Assembly: GCF_016125515.1 (NCBI RefSeq)
Contig: NZ_WGLO01000002.1
Location: forward strand, 124,001-188,000
DNA: 64,000 nt
Direction of reading: 5' to 3'
Origin: Hyphomonas sp.
GTDB lineage: Bacteria; Pseudomonadota; Alphaproteobacteria; Caulobacterales; Hyphomonadaceae
The position numbers were made by a program, and so were the translations under genes. Shown piece after piece: positions 46,015 to 54,473 of this stretch; position 1 is the stretch's first letter; the number at the start of each line of letters is the position of its first letter. Below the pieces are notes generated by a model. It searched no databases, was not told the DNA's origin, and saw nothing but the letters and a program-made list of their open reading frames with translations.

Positions 46015-46941
46015 TCAGCCCGGCGTTGCAAGGATTGCGCGGGCCTTGGCGGCGTCCTTGTGCATCTGCTCGACCATGAGATCGAGGCTGTCGAACCGCC
46101 GCTCCGGCCGCAGATAGGCGATCAGCTGGACGTCCAGCTTTTTGCCGTAGATGTCGCCTGAAAAGTCGAAAATATGCGTTTCCAGCAGCGGATCGCGCAG
46201 GCCCGTGGTCGGTGTGCGGCCAAAATTGGCCACGCCGGCGCGCCAGTCGGCCTCGCCTTCGATCTTCACGCGCACCGCATACACCCCATGTTTGGGGTGG
46301 ATCAGCTCGCCCAGCTGGAAATTCGCGGTCGGAAAGCCGAGCTTGCGCCCATTTCGTTCGCCCGATTCCACGATGCCGTCAGCCACCCAGGGCGTGCCGA
46401 GCATTTCGGCGGCCAGTTCCGGCTCGCCCGCCATCAGGGCCTGCCGGATGGCTGTGGACGAGGCCTTTGCGCCCCGGCCTTCCACTTCCTCGACGATCGT
46501 GACGCCGAAACCGAGCGCCCGGCCGAGGCTCGACAGGCGCTGCGCATGGCCCATCCGGCCGCGCCCGAAGCGGAAATCGAACCCGACCGACACATGCGTC
46601 ACGCCGAGCCCATCGACGAGCACGTTGCGGACGAAGCCCTCGTCGGTCATTGCCGCCATTTCGCCATTGAAGGGCAGCTCGAACACGGTCGTTGCCCCGG
46701 CCGCCAGGATCGCCGCATTGCGCCGTTCGGGGCGGAAAATACGAAAAGGCGGGTCGCCGGGACGGAAATAGGCGCGCGGCGGCGGCTCGAAGGTCGCGAC
46801 CGAAAACGCGCCGTGCCCGGCCAAGCGCGCCGCGTCCATCACCGCCCGGTGGCCGGCATGCAGGCCGTCGAAATTGCCGAGCGCGATCGAGGCGCCCTTC
46901 GCGCTCGCCGGAAGTCCGCGATAATCGGCGTAGACCGCCAT
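46015..46941 (-). CDS. ribF: Bifunctional riboflavin kinase/FAD synthetase
   Basis: 308 residues from ATG 46941. The N-terminal nucleotidyltransferase (FAD synthetase) domain has ALGNFDGLHAGHRAV and VGFDFRFGRGRMG; the C-terminal flavokinase domain has RKLGFPTANFQLGE, HPKHGVYAVRV and LLETHIFDFSGDIYG. It converts riboflavin to FMN and FAD. Its start overlaps the MaoC gene stop as TGATG. Gene order ribF then ileS then lspA is the usual proteobacterial cluster, here interrupted by the YbjN gene. Confidence 0.96.
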   Translation of the reverse strand: MAVYADYRGLPASAKGASIALGNFDGLHAGHRAVMDAARLAGHGAFSVATFEPPPRAYFRPGDPPFRIFRPERRNAAILAAGATTVFELPFNGEMAAMTDEGFVRNVLVDGLGVTHVSVGFDFRFGRGRMGHAQRLSSLGRALGFGVTIVEEVEGRGAKASSTAIRQALMAGEPELAAEMLGTPWVADGIVESGERNGRKLGFPTANFQLGELIHPKHGVYAVRVKIEGEADWRAGVANFGRTPTTGLRDPLLETHIFDFSGDIYGKKLDVQLIAYLRPERRFDSLDLMVEQMHKDAAKARAILATPG

Positions 46942-47372
46942 CACTTCCCTCGGCTCGGTGCCACCACTTCGGCTTCGCCGCTGATCACCCGCTTGCCTTC
47001 GACCAGGCACTCGATCTTCAGGGTCACCCGGTTGCCGCGATCATGCTTCTCGGCCACTTCAGCCCGCACCGTCACCACATCGCCGATATGGACGGGGCGC
47101 TTGAAGCGCATGGACAGGCCCACGAAGATCGCGCCGGGACCCGGCAGGTTGTTGCCAAGGATGCCGGAAATGTAGCTGGCCGTCAGCGCGCCATGGGCGA
47201 TACGCTTGCCGAAGATCGTGGTAGCCGCGAATTCATCGGACATGTGCAGCGGGTTGAAGTCACCCGACACTTCCGCAAAGCGCTGGATGTCGTTCTCGGT
47301 GATGGTGTGCACCGTCTCGTGGGACTGGCCGATCTGCAGGTCTTCGTACTTGTATCCGGTAAATTGGGTCAT
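46941..47372 (-). CDS. MaoC-like (R)-specific enoyl-CoA hydratase
   Basis: 143 residues, a single hot-dog domain. The hydratase motif SGDFNPLHMSDEFA carries the catalytic Asp and His, followed by FGKRIAHGALTASYISG. Such PhaJ/MaoC proteins hydrate trans-2-enoyl-CoA to the (R)-3-hydroxyacyl-CoA, feeding polyhydroxyalkanoate or fatty acid metabolism. The stop overlaps ribF. It lies 58 bp after the HAD phosphatase gene. Confidence 0.92.
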   Translation of the reverse strand: MTQFTGYKYEDLQIGQSHETVHTITENDIQRFAEVSGDFNPLHMSDEFAATTIFGKRIAHGALTASYISGILGNNLPGPGAIFVGLSMRFKRPVHIGDVVTVRAEVAEKHDRGNRVTLKIECLVEGKRVISGEAEVVAPSRGK

Positions 47373-47430
47373 CCCGTCGGGGCTCCTGAAACTTTATGCG
47401 TTTTTCCGTTACACGCCGCGGTGCACGGCG

Positions 47431-48282
47431 TCACCATCTGAGACCGGTCATGGCGTAAGTCGCCTGTTCACCATAATCGGCGAGCAGATCGGTCACCTCC
47501 GCCTCGAAATCAGCTCCGTGCTGCTTGAGGCCTGTGCCGACATAGAGACTGTCGAAACCTTGCCGCCGGGCGCCGCGCACATCCGTCGCGGGGCTGTCGC
47601 CGATGCACAGGATGCGCTGTGGCTTCGCCTTCAGTTCGGTCAGCCGGCCAATCGCCAGCTTATAGATCGGGGCATAGGGCTTGCCGGGATAGATCACCTG
47701 CCCGCCCAGATCCTCGTAGATCGAGGCCAGCGCGCCGGCGCACCAGTAGAGCTTTCCGCCCACCCGCACCTGCTTGTCGGGATTGGCGCACAGCATCGGC
47801 AGGCCCTTGGCCACCGCCCGGCCGAGTTCCGCCCGGTAGTCCTCCGGCTGGTCGTTCACCTGGTCGCGCAGGCCGATACAGAGCAGGAGATCGGCTGAGT
47901 CATTGTCGACGAAGGTCAGGCCAAGGCCGTCATACAGGAACCGGTCATGTTCCCAGCCCTCATCGCCGCCCATCCGCCAGACCGACCGGTCCGGATGCGC
48001 GGCAAGTTCGGCGCGGGTCGCATCGCCCGAGGACACACACAGGTCGAAGGCGGCCTTGGGTACGCCTAAAGGTTCGAAATAGCGCACCACCTGGGCTTCG
48101 GGCACCGGCGCGTTGGTGATCAGGCTGATCTGCCCGCCCTGCGCCCGGAACTTCACCAGCGCGTCGCACGCCTCGGTGAAGGCGGCGCGGCCATTATGGA
48201 TCACGCCCCAGACGTCGCAGAGGATCGTGTCATACTGACTGGCGAGGCCGGAAAGGCCGGCGGGGAACTGGGGCGCTGTCAT
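47431..48282 (-). CDS. HAD-superfamily class IIA hydrolase (TIGR01459-like)
   Basis: 283 residues. The HAD motifs are DTILCDVWGVIHNG (catalytic aspartate followed by W in place of the second Asp, a feature of this alphaproteobacterial subgroup), SLITNAP, PGKPYAPIY with the lysine, and CIGDSPATDVRGARRQG. It resembles NagD-type phosphatases acting on small sugar or nucleotide phosphates. The variant DVW leaves the acid/base step uncertain. It is upstream of the MaoC and ribF genes on the same strand. Confidence 0.88.
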   Translation of the reverse strand: MTAPQFPAGLSGLASQYDTILCDVWGVIHNGRAAFTEACDALVKFRAQGGQISLITNAPVPEAQVVRYFEPLGVPKAAFDLCVSSGDATRAELAAHPDRSVWRMGGDEGWEHDRFLYDGLGLTFVDNDSADLLLCIGLRDQVNDQPEDYRAELGRAVAKGLPMLCANPDKQVRVGGKLYWCAGALASIYEDLGGQVIYPGKPYAPIYKLAIGRLTELKAKPQRILCIGDSPATDVRGARRQGFDSLYVGTGLKQHGADFEAEVTDLLADYGEQATYAMTGLRW

Positions 48283-48315
48283 GCGGGCGCGAGGTAGGCC
48301 GTACCGGCAGTCCGG

Positions 48316-48882
48316 TCAATCACCGAGACCGCAGGCCGAGGCCGGAAGCGGATTCAGGACCCATTGCACAGCGGTCGGGATCGACACCGATTGCGGCAGG
48401 AAGCATCCGCGCAGCCGGATGACGTGGCCCAGCGACTCATCCGTCATCTCCGCCGGGTCGTAATCACAGCTGAGCAGGTTTGCCGGATGGTCCGCCGGCG
48501 TGCCCATCCGCACCGACATGAGCATGTGGTTCGATCCCGTCGGAACCGAGACTTCCGCCACCTCGACCGGCCCGAACCCGCACTCCGGCAGCGGACCGTA
48601 AAGTCCATCCTCGCCCACGACGCTCGGCGCAAGCGGCGGGCGGAGGGTCAGGTCCAGGCGGACCGGAACGAGGTCCATAAGCGGGTCAAACAGGGCCGGC
48701 GGCAGGTCATTGCCGGCTTCTGGCAGGGTGCCGGTGATGCCGACGAAGGCCAAACGCGCCTCCTGAACGACCGTCACCTGCGCTTCGACCGGATCGGGCA
48801 CGATGTCCGTACTGAACGGTGCAATCACACAGGCGCCAAGGGCCGCCAGAAGGCCAACGGGTATCAGTTTGACGAAAGACAT
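48316..48882 (-). CDS. Hypothetical lipoprotein
   Basis: 188 residues from ATG 48882. A hydrophobic start ends in LGAC, giving an acylated cysteine at residue 18. The mature protein is rich in Pro, Leu and Val with probable beta strands, and has four cysteines including LPECGFG, LLSCDYD, RGCFLP and SACGLGD, likely two disulfides. No domain is recognised. It sits between tipF and the HAD phosphatase gene, 33 bp from the latter. Confidence 0.7.
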   Translation of the reverse strand: MSFVKLIPVGLLAALGACVIAPFSTDIVPDPVEAQVTVVQEARLAFVGITGTLPEAGNDLPPALFDPLMDLVPVRLDLTLRPPLAPSVVGEDGLYGPLPECGFGPVEVAEVSVPTGSNHMLMSVRMGTPADHPANLLSCDYDPAEMTDESLGHVIRLRGCFLPQSVSIPTAVQWVLNPLPASACGLGD

Positions 48883-48951
48883 GGTGCTGCGCTCCGGAGC
48901 TTCGAAACCACAGCAGACCTGCAAATTCCGGCTAAATCAAGCCGGGACGGG

Positions 48952-50181
48952 TCATCCGAAGTTGGACAACCGGTCAAGCAGTTCCTTTGGGGGCGCGGTG
49001 TCCTCCATCAGGGAGGCCTTGATCGGGCGAGGCGCGCCGAAAACGTGGCCCTGGCCATACCCGATATCGTATTCGAGGATTTCCAGGACGCTGGCTTCAT
49101 CCTCGATCTTCTCCGCGATCATCGTGATGCCATAGCGCGAGAGCACGGCGCTGACTTCGGCGCCCTCAAGCTGCTTGTTGAGGTTCGACATCGGGCGCTC
49201 GCCATGGGGGTCGCGCAGCTGTTCGATCAGCTGGCTGCCGTTCATCTTGACGAAGCGTACCCCGGCGCCCTGCAAGCGCGAGAGGTCGAGGGCAAGTGTG
49301 GTCGCGTGATCGATCGAGAAGCGGAAGCCGAGCCCGGCCAGCTTCTCCATATTCGCGCGCATCGTGGGCGAGCGCTGTTCGAACTTGTCGGCGCGCAGCT
49401 CGAAGATCACCGCGCCGGACAGGTCGCGGTTCTCGGTCATGAACTGGAAGAAGATCGGGAACAGCGCCGGATCTTCCAGCGAAGCCGAGGCGATGTTGCA
49501 GAACACGCCGACGCGGCGGTCGCGTTCGGCGAGGCGGCGCACGATCTGCACGCAGCGGAACAGGGTCAGGTTATCGATGATACCCATCAGGTTGGCGCGG
49601 CGGCCGGCATCGAGGAAATCGGCGGGAAGGATCAGCGAACCATCCGGGCGGCGCAGGCGGGTGAAGCCTTCATAGAAGGATACGCGGCGCTGTGGCAGCG
49701 ACACGATCGGCTGCAGGTGCAAGTCGACCCTGCCATCCTTCAGCGCGTCGCGCACATCGCGCAGCACGGCGTCTTCGATGGGGCTGACCTGCCGGGCGCC
49801 GGTCGTCTGCGCCAATTTCGACTCGAACGTGTCGGTCAGGCGGCCGATCAGGCTCTCGAGTTGTTTCATCTCGTTGACCAGCGCGTCGCGCCGCTCGGTC
49901 AGCTCGACCTTCACGGTCTGCTCGACCACTTCGACACGGGCATCGGTGACCTTCTGGGCCCGCTTCACCTCGGTCACATCCCGGGCGATCGAGTCCAGAC
50001 GCTCATCGATTCGCTTCGAGGACGCGCCTGCGCGGGCCAGGATGTGGATCTGTCCGAGAATCGCCGAAGTTACTGCCCCGCCCGCGATCGCAAGCGGCAG
50101 TCCGACGGTCGTAAAGCTGAACAACCCATAGCCCACGCCGGCGCCCGCGCCGAGGTATAGGAGGAACAAGAAGAACGTCAT
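48952..50181 (-). CDS. tipF: TipF-like EAL-domain flagellar regulator
   Basis: 409 residues from ATG 50181: two N-terminal membrane segments (about 2-45), a long coiled coil (about 55-125) and a C-terminal EAL domain. The same architecture defines TipF of Caulobacter, a c-di-GMP-binding protein that places the flagellum at the new pole. The EAL site is degenerate: YEGFTRLR replaces EAL, and the DDFG motif reads IDHA, while FCNIAS, FVKMNG, AEKIED and GQGHVFGAPRP persist. It therefore probably binds rather than degrades c-di-GMP. An exact CtrA-type site lies 188 bp upstream. Confidence 0.82.
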   Translation of the reverse strand: MTFFLFLLYLGAGAGVGYGLFSFTTVGLPLAIAGGAVTSAILGQIHILARAGASSKRIDERLDSIARDVTEVKRAQKVTDARVEVVEQTVKVELTERRDALVNEMKQLESLIGRLTDTFESKLAQTTGARQVSPIEDAVLRDVRDALKDGRVDLHLQPIVSLPQRRVSFYEGFTRLRRPDGSLILPADFLDAGRRANLMGIIDNLTLFRCVQIVRRLAERDRRVGVFCNIASASLEDPALFPIFFQFMTENRDLSGAVIFELRADKFEQRSPTMRANMEKLAGLGFRFSIDHATTLALDLSRLQGAGVRFVKMNGSQLIEQLRDPHGERPMSNLNKQLEGAEVSAVLSRYGITMIAEKIEDEASVLEILEYDIGYGQGHVFGAPRPIKASLMEDTAPPKELLDRLSNFG

Positions 50182-50501
50182 CGAACCAGCACCCAGAAAT
50201 ATCCCATCAATCTTAAAATTAAGGCAGAATTGGTTAACGAATTGCTCGGAATTGGCTTGATTTGCCCCTCCCGGCAACCCGGTCCCCAACCGTGGCTTTG
50301 CGGCCACAGGCCCCGAATTCTTCTGCGCCCACCGCAGATCCCGCATGGACGATGACGCGCCCGGAGGCTTAACAAAGTCTTAAGCCTCATCGATCGGCCC
50401 CGGTCCGCGGCCATTCTTGGCCGGAGCGGGGGCGATCTCGGGGGAGACAGGGGCCCACCTGCAAAGGAGGGCCCCCGTCGTTCCTCTCCGCTGGACAGCC
50501 C
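50182..50501. other. 320-bp intergenic region upstream of tipF
   Basis: No gene is seen. AT-rich sequence at 50205-50245 with several TTAA words is likely the tipF promoter; a CtrA-type site is at 50369-50383. Near the FAH gene a hairpin GGGGCCC/GGGCCCC (50450-50475) follows its stop codon and may end that transcript. Confidence 0.55.
50369..50383. promoter_or_regulatory. CtrA-type binding site (TTAA-N7-TTAA)
   Basis: TTAACAAAGTCTTAA is an exact match to the CtrA full-site consensus and is embedded in the inverted repeat GGCTTAA/TTAAGCC (50366-50386). CtrA is the cell-cycle regulator that controls flagellar and division genes in Caulobacterales. The site is 188 bp from the tipF start codon, so either a long leader or a distal site. 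Confidence 0.65.
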
Positions 50502-51335
50502 TTAACCGATCCGCATCGTGTCCGGTTCTTCCACAACTTCGTTTTCGATGTGACCAAGCCCGTCGATCTCGACGCGTACCTTGTCGCCTGCTTTCAGCCA
50601 TTTCGGCGGATCGAATCCGGCCCCGACCCCGGCGGGTGTTCCGGTATAGATGACATCGCCCGGCTCCAGCGTGAACGCGGCGGTCAAGTGTTCGACCTGT
50701 GCCGCGATATCGTGGATCATCAGCGACGGGGTCGCGGACTGGCGCAGCTCACCATTGACGTAGGTGCGGATTTCGCTGCCGGAGATATCGCTCGCCTCGT
50801 CCGGCGTCACGATGGCCGGACCGAAGACCGCATGCGTGTCGAAGCCCTTGCCCATGATCATGGTCTGGCTGGCCCGCTGCCAGTCGCGCACCGAATAGTC
50901 GCATCCGACACAGAAGCCCGCGACGATCTCCATCGCCCGCGCCCGGGGTACATGCCGGCCCGCCTTGCCGATCACCACGACAAGCTCGCCTTCATAGTCG
51001 AGCTGTTTCGACACTCTTGGCAGGTGCACGGCGTCATACGGTCCGTTGGTCGCGGTGACCTGCTTGTTGAACCATTTCTGCACCTCGGGCTTCGACGTGT
51101 TGACGAAGCTGACGCTCTCGGCCGCATGGGCGGCATAGTTGACGCCTATGCCCAGGATTTTCCCCGGACGGGCGACCGGCGCCAGTAGGCGAACCGAGGC
51201 GAGCGGCACAGCGGCGCCCGCCGTCTTTCCGGCCAGCGCTTCAATCAGCGTTGTGCCAGCAACAGGCACCACGTTGTCGCCACCCAGCCGGCCATGGGAA
51301 ACCGTCCCGCCGTGTTCAAATCGTACAAGCCGCAT
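50502..51335 (-). CDS. Fumarylacetoacetate hydrolase (FAH) family protein
   Basis: 277 residues. After a short N-terminal domain, the FAH core has KILGIGVNYAAHAAE, then LDYEGELVVVIGKAGRHV with the metal-binding glutamates, CDYSVRDWQ, KGFDTHAVFGPAIV and GDVIYTGTPAGVG. Members cleave C-C bonds in 2,4-diketo acids or act as ureidoglycolate lyases and related hydrolases; the substrate is not evident. It is a single gene, divergent from the GmrSD-like gene at 51448. Confidence 0.9.
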   Translation of the reverse strand: MRLVRFEHGGTVSHGRLGGDNVVPVAGTTLIEALAGKTAGAAVPLASVRLLAPVARPGKILGIGVNYAAHAAESVSFVNTSKPEVQKWFNKQVTATNGPYDAVHLPRVSKQLDYEGELVVVIGKAGRHVPRARAMEIVAGFCVGCDYSVRDWQRASQTMIMGKGFDTHAVFGPAIVTPDEASDISGSEIRTYVNGELRQSATPSLMIHDIAAQVEHLTAAFTLEPGDVIYTGTPAGVGAGFDPPKWLKAGDKVRVEIDGLGHIENEVVEEPDTMRIG

Positions 51336-51447
51336 GGCGTTACTCTCCTGTCACACTCGACTGCCAATTCCATTGCGGACCGTTCATGTCTCGTTGTGAT
51401 CGCCTTTGGCAAGGGCTAGGGAGAGGGCCTTGTAGAGGGAATACGGC

Positions 51448-53103
51448 ATGCATCTCGGCGTTCGGGCGCAGGAAAGCTCATTGAGCGATGTCTTCGCGCC
51501 AGGCGAGAAACTTCGCATGCCGCCGTATCAGCGCAGCTATTCCTGGGGCGAGACAGAAGCACTCGACCTGCTGGGCGACCTGCAGGAAGCCACCGAAGCG
51601 CAGATCCCGCACTTCATCGGCGCCGTGGTGTTCGTGCATGGCGAGGAACCGGGCATCCTGGAGATCGTCGATGGCCAGCAGCGCCTGACCACGCTCACGA
51701 TCCTGCTCTGCGTGCTGCGCGACCTCGAGCCCGACAAGGCCCGCGCCGCCGCGCTGCATGCCCTGATCGCTGACGACGCGCGCCCGATCCTCGGCGAAGG
51801 CGCTAACTGGCGCATCGCGCTCAACTATCAGGACGGCGCATTCTTCCGCGACACGATCCAGCGCCCGGGCGCCACGCTCGACCTGGAAGCCGATCCCGGC
51901 GAAAGCGAAAGCCAGGCGCGGATGGCCACCAATGCCGCCGCATTCCACAAGGAACTGGGCGGGCTCGACGCCGAGCGCCGCCGCGCGCTCGTGGAGATCG
52001 TGATGAAGGGATGCGCGCTCGTCCGGGTGGTGGTCGACAACAAGGACCAGGGCTTCAAAGTCTTCCGTGTGCTGAACACACGCGGCAAGGAACCCGGCGC
52101 CCACGACATCATCAAGACCGAGCTGTTCCAGCGCGCCCGCTTCACCTCCAGCGAGGCAGCCCGCTATGCCGAGCGCTGGTCCGAGCATGAGGCAGTACTC
52201 GGCGGCAACGCCTATGACGACCTGCTGCGCCAGATCCGGACGATCTTCGACCGGGGCACCAAGGGCGACATTGTCGCCGCCTTCCAGAAAGGCGCACTTG
52301 CCCGGATCGATGCCCGCAAATTCCTCGACGAGATGTTGCCGGCCTATGTGCGCAGCTACCGCCAGATCGAGACGGCGCAGATGGACGAGAGTCCGCATTC
52401 CGAGATCATCGCCAATTGCCTGCACCAGATGCGCGCGCTGGAGCAGCAGAACTGGCGGGCGCCTGCCCTGCACTTCCTCGCCGAACGCGGCGCCGACGAC
52501 GCGGCGGCGCCTGAATTCTTCCAGAACCTCGAGCGCCTCGCCTATGTGATGCAGCTGCTGGTTCACGACCGCGACCAGCGCAGCCGGCGCTTCGCGCGCG
52601 TGACCGAAGCCGTTCGCAATGACCGCGTGTTGCTATCGAAGACCGGCCCCTTCGCGATCTCGCGTGACGAAGCCCGCAAGACGCGCGAACGCCTGATCGG
52701 CCGGTTTGCGACCTTTGGCCAGCGCCGCGCAATCGCGCTCCGTCTGAACGCCGCGCTTGCCGGCGGGCGCACCATTCCGCCGGAGTCCGATGCAACGGTC
52801 GAACACGTCCTTCCCCGGACGATCCCGGAAGACAGCCATTGGCTGATCACCTGGCCAGACGCGACCAAGCGCCGCGAGCAATGCGACACGATCGGTAATT
52901 TCGTGCTGCTGACCACCAAGGTGAACCAGAAGGCCGACCGCCTCGATTACCGCGCCAAGAAGGAAATCTACTTCAATGGCGGCGGCGGCCAGGAATTCGC
53001 CCTGACCCGCGACCTGATGGAGCAGGATGCCTGGACGCCCGAGATCGTCCGCAAGCGGACCGAAAAGCTCGCCGGTATCCTCGCGGACGCCTGGGGCCTC
53101 TAA
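51448..53103 (+). CDS. DUF262-DUF1524 protein, GmrSD-like predicted defence nuclease
   Basis: 551 residues. The N-terminal DUF262 (GmrS-type, ParB-like NTP-binding) domain has MPPYQRSYSWGE and EIVDGQQRLTTLTI with the DGQQR motif. A helical middle section includes FKVFRVLNTRGKEPGAHDII. The C-terminal DUF1524 (GmrD-type HNH) domain has ATVEHVLPRTIPEDS, then IGNFVLLTTKVNQKADRLDY. The fused layout matches type IV restriction enzymes that cleave modified phage DNA. It stands alone, flanked by metabolic genes, with no methyltransferase or other defence gene. Confidence 0.88.
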   Translation: MHLGVRAQESSLSDVFAPGEKLRMPPYQRSYSWGETEALDLLGDLQEATEAQIPHFIGAVVFVHGEEPGILEIVDGQQRLTTLTILLCVLRDLEPDKARAAALHALIADDARPILGEGANWRIALNYQDGAFFRDTIQRPGATLDLEADPGESESQARMATNAAAFHKELGGLDAERRRALVEIVMKGCALVRVVVDNKDQGFKVFRVLNTRGKEPGAHDIIKTELFQRARFTSSEAARYAERWSEHEAVLGGNAYDDLLRQIRTIFDRGTKGDIVAAFQKGALARIDARKFLDEMLPAYVRSYRQIETAQMDESPHSEIIANCLHQMRALEQQNWRAPALHFLAERGADDAAAPEFFQNLERLAYVMQLLVHDRDQRSRRFARVTEAVRNDRVLLSKTGPFAISRDEARKTRERLIGRFATFGQRRAIALRLNAALAGGRTIPPESDATVEHVLPRTIPEDSHWLITWPDATKRREQCDTIGNFVLLTTKVNQKADRLDYRAKKEIYFNGGGGQEFALTRDLMEQDAWTPEIVRKRTEKLAGILADAWGL

Positions 53104-54470
53104 TGCGGCGCGCGGCGGCGGCCGGCCCTCTCGAACACGTAGTCAACGATTAGTGCCGCCATCAGCGTCAGGCCCGCCATTGGCAGAAACACACCGAGGC
53201 AGAGGATCAAGACTACCACACCCGCCGAAAGTGCCCGGTTTGCCGGCATCGGCGGTGTGCCGAGCCGCCCCGCTGGGCGCCTGCGCCACCAAATGATCGC
53301 GCCGCTCACGCTGAGCAGGATGACACCCAGCGCCGCCACCACGCCCAGCACCTGATTGAACCAACCGAACAATGCGCCTTCGTGGAACGAGGTGCTCTGC
53401 GCAACAAATTGGTCGACGTGATTGTGATCTGTAAACGCAATCCGCATGATCTCTGCGCCGGTCCATTGATCATAGTGCACGGTGACCCGGCCCGGGCGCG
53501 CCGGCCCCATTGACCGGATCGTCCAGACCCCGTTCTCGCCCCGTGGCGGCTGCACCTCCACGGGCGGCTGGTATTGTTCCGGCTGCACGCTTTGGAGGAT
53601 GACCGCCAGCGGAAGGCGAGATGTGCCCATGGGGGCGGTCGATTCGACATCCGTTTCCGGGGCGCCCTGCCCGGTCTGCCAGAGTTCGCCGCCGGTCTGG
53701 TGTCCGGAATGATCTGCATGCGGATCTGTCGATTTCAGAGTAACAAACCATTCCTGCCCGGGATCCTGCAGACCCGCGATTACCTTGACACGCTTGAATC
53801 CGTCGCCCCAAACCTGGGTCCACGGCAATCCGCTGAGCAGCAACGACAACACCAGCGCGCCGATCCAGGCGCCCGCCATGCCGTGCACCTTTCGCCAGGT
53901 TTCGCGCGGCGCCGCGCGATCTGCAAAGGCCGGAACGAACACGCGCCACCATGGTGTACCGCGCGGCCACCAAAGGTACACACCGGTGATGATCAGAATG
54001 ATCATCCAGCTTGCCATCACTTCGACAACCAGAGAACCGGCATTCCCGTTCAACAAGGTGCCGTGGATGCTTTTGATGAAGATCATCAATCGCTGAGGTG
54101 TCGCTGTATCATGCAGCACCTGGCCAGTTGTCCGGTCGACCCACAGCGTGCGCAGCCCTCCGGCGCCGCGCAGCTCGACCTCCGCCGTCGGATCATCCGG
54201 CGATGCCGGCAGGATCAGCTTGACGAGACTCGCGCCCGGATGGGCGGCAATCCCGGCGGCGATCACGTCGTCCGCCGGCAGGACTTTCCCTGCCAGCGGC
54301 GCCGCACGGGCGTTGATGCGCGCTTCTACAGCCGCCTCGAATTGCGGCTTGAAAAGATAGATCGCGCCCGTGATAGCCAGGATGACGGCGAACGGAATCA
54401 CCATCAGTCCGGCGAAGAAATGCCAGCGCCAGACCCGGTGCTGGAGCGTTGAGCGATTGGCGCTGGCCAT
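53100..54470 (-). CDS. PepSY-domain inner-membrane protein
   Basis: 456 residues with four or more membrane helices. It begins with RVWRWHFFAGLMVIPFAVILAITG-type sequence over residues 12-40, then a PepSY region, IKSIHGTLL, SWMIILIITGVYLWWPRG, KVHGMAGAWIGALVL, and a second exported domain rich in His (TDPHADHSGHQTGG), before a final membrane pair with SVSGAIIWWRRRP. Conserved histidines in the helices suggest haem or metal handling; relatives are iron or copper uptake-associated reductases. Its start is 3 bp after the TonB-receptor stop, so the two form an operon. Confidence 0.87.
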   Translation of the reverse strand: MASANRSTLQHRVWRWHFFAGLMVIPFAVILAITGAIYLFKPQFEAAVEARINARAAPLAGKVLPADDVIAAGIAAHPGASLVKLILPASPDDPTAEVELRGAGGLRTLWVDRTTGQVLHDTATPQRLMIFIKSIHGTLLNGNAGSLVVEVMASWMIILIITGVYLWWPRGTPWWRVFVPAFADRAAPRETWRKVHGMAGAWIGALVLSLLLSGLPWTQVWGDGFKRVKVIAGLQDPGQEWFVTLKSTDPHADHSGHQTGGELWQTGQGAPETDVESTAPMGTSRLPLAVILQSVQPEQYQPPVEVQPPRGENGVWTIRSMGPARPGRVTVHYDQWTGAEIMRIAFTDHNHVDQFVAQSTSFHEGALFGWFNQVLGVVAALGVILLSVSGAIIWWRRRPAGRLGTPPMPANRALSAGVVVLILCLGVFLPMAGLTLMAALIVDYVFERAGRRRAPH

Positions 54471-54473
54471 GGA

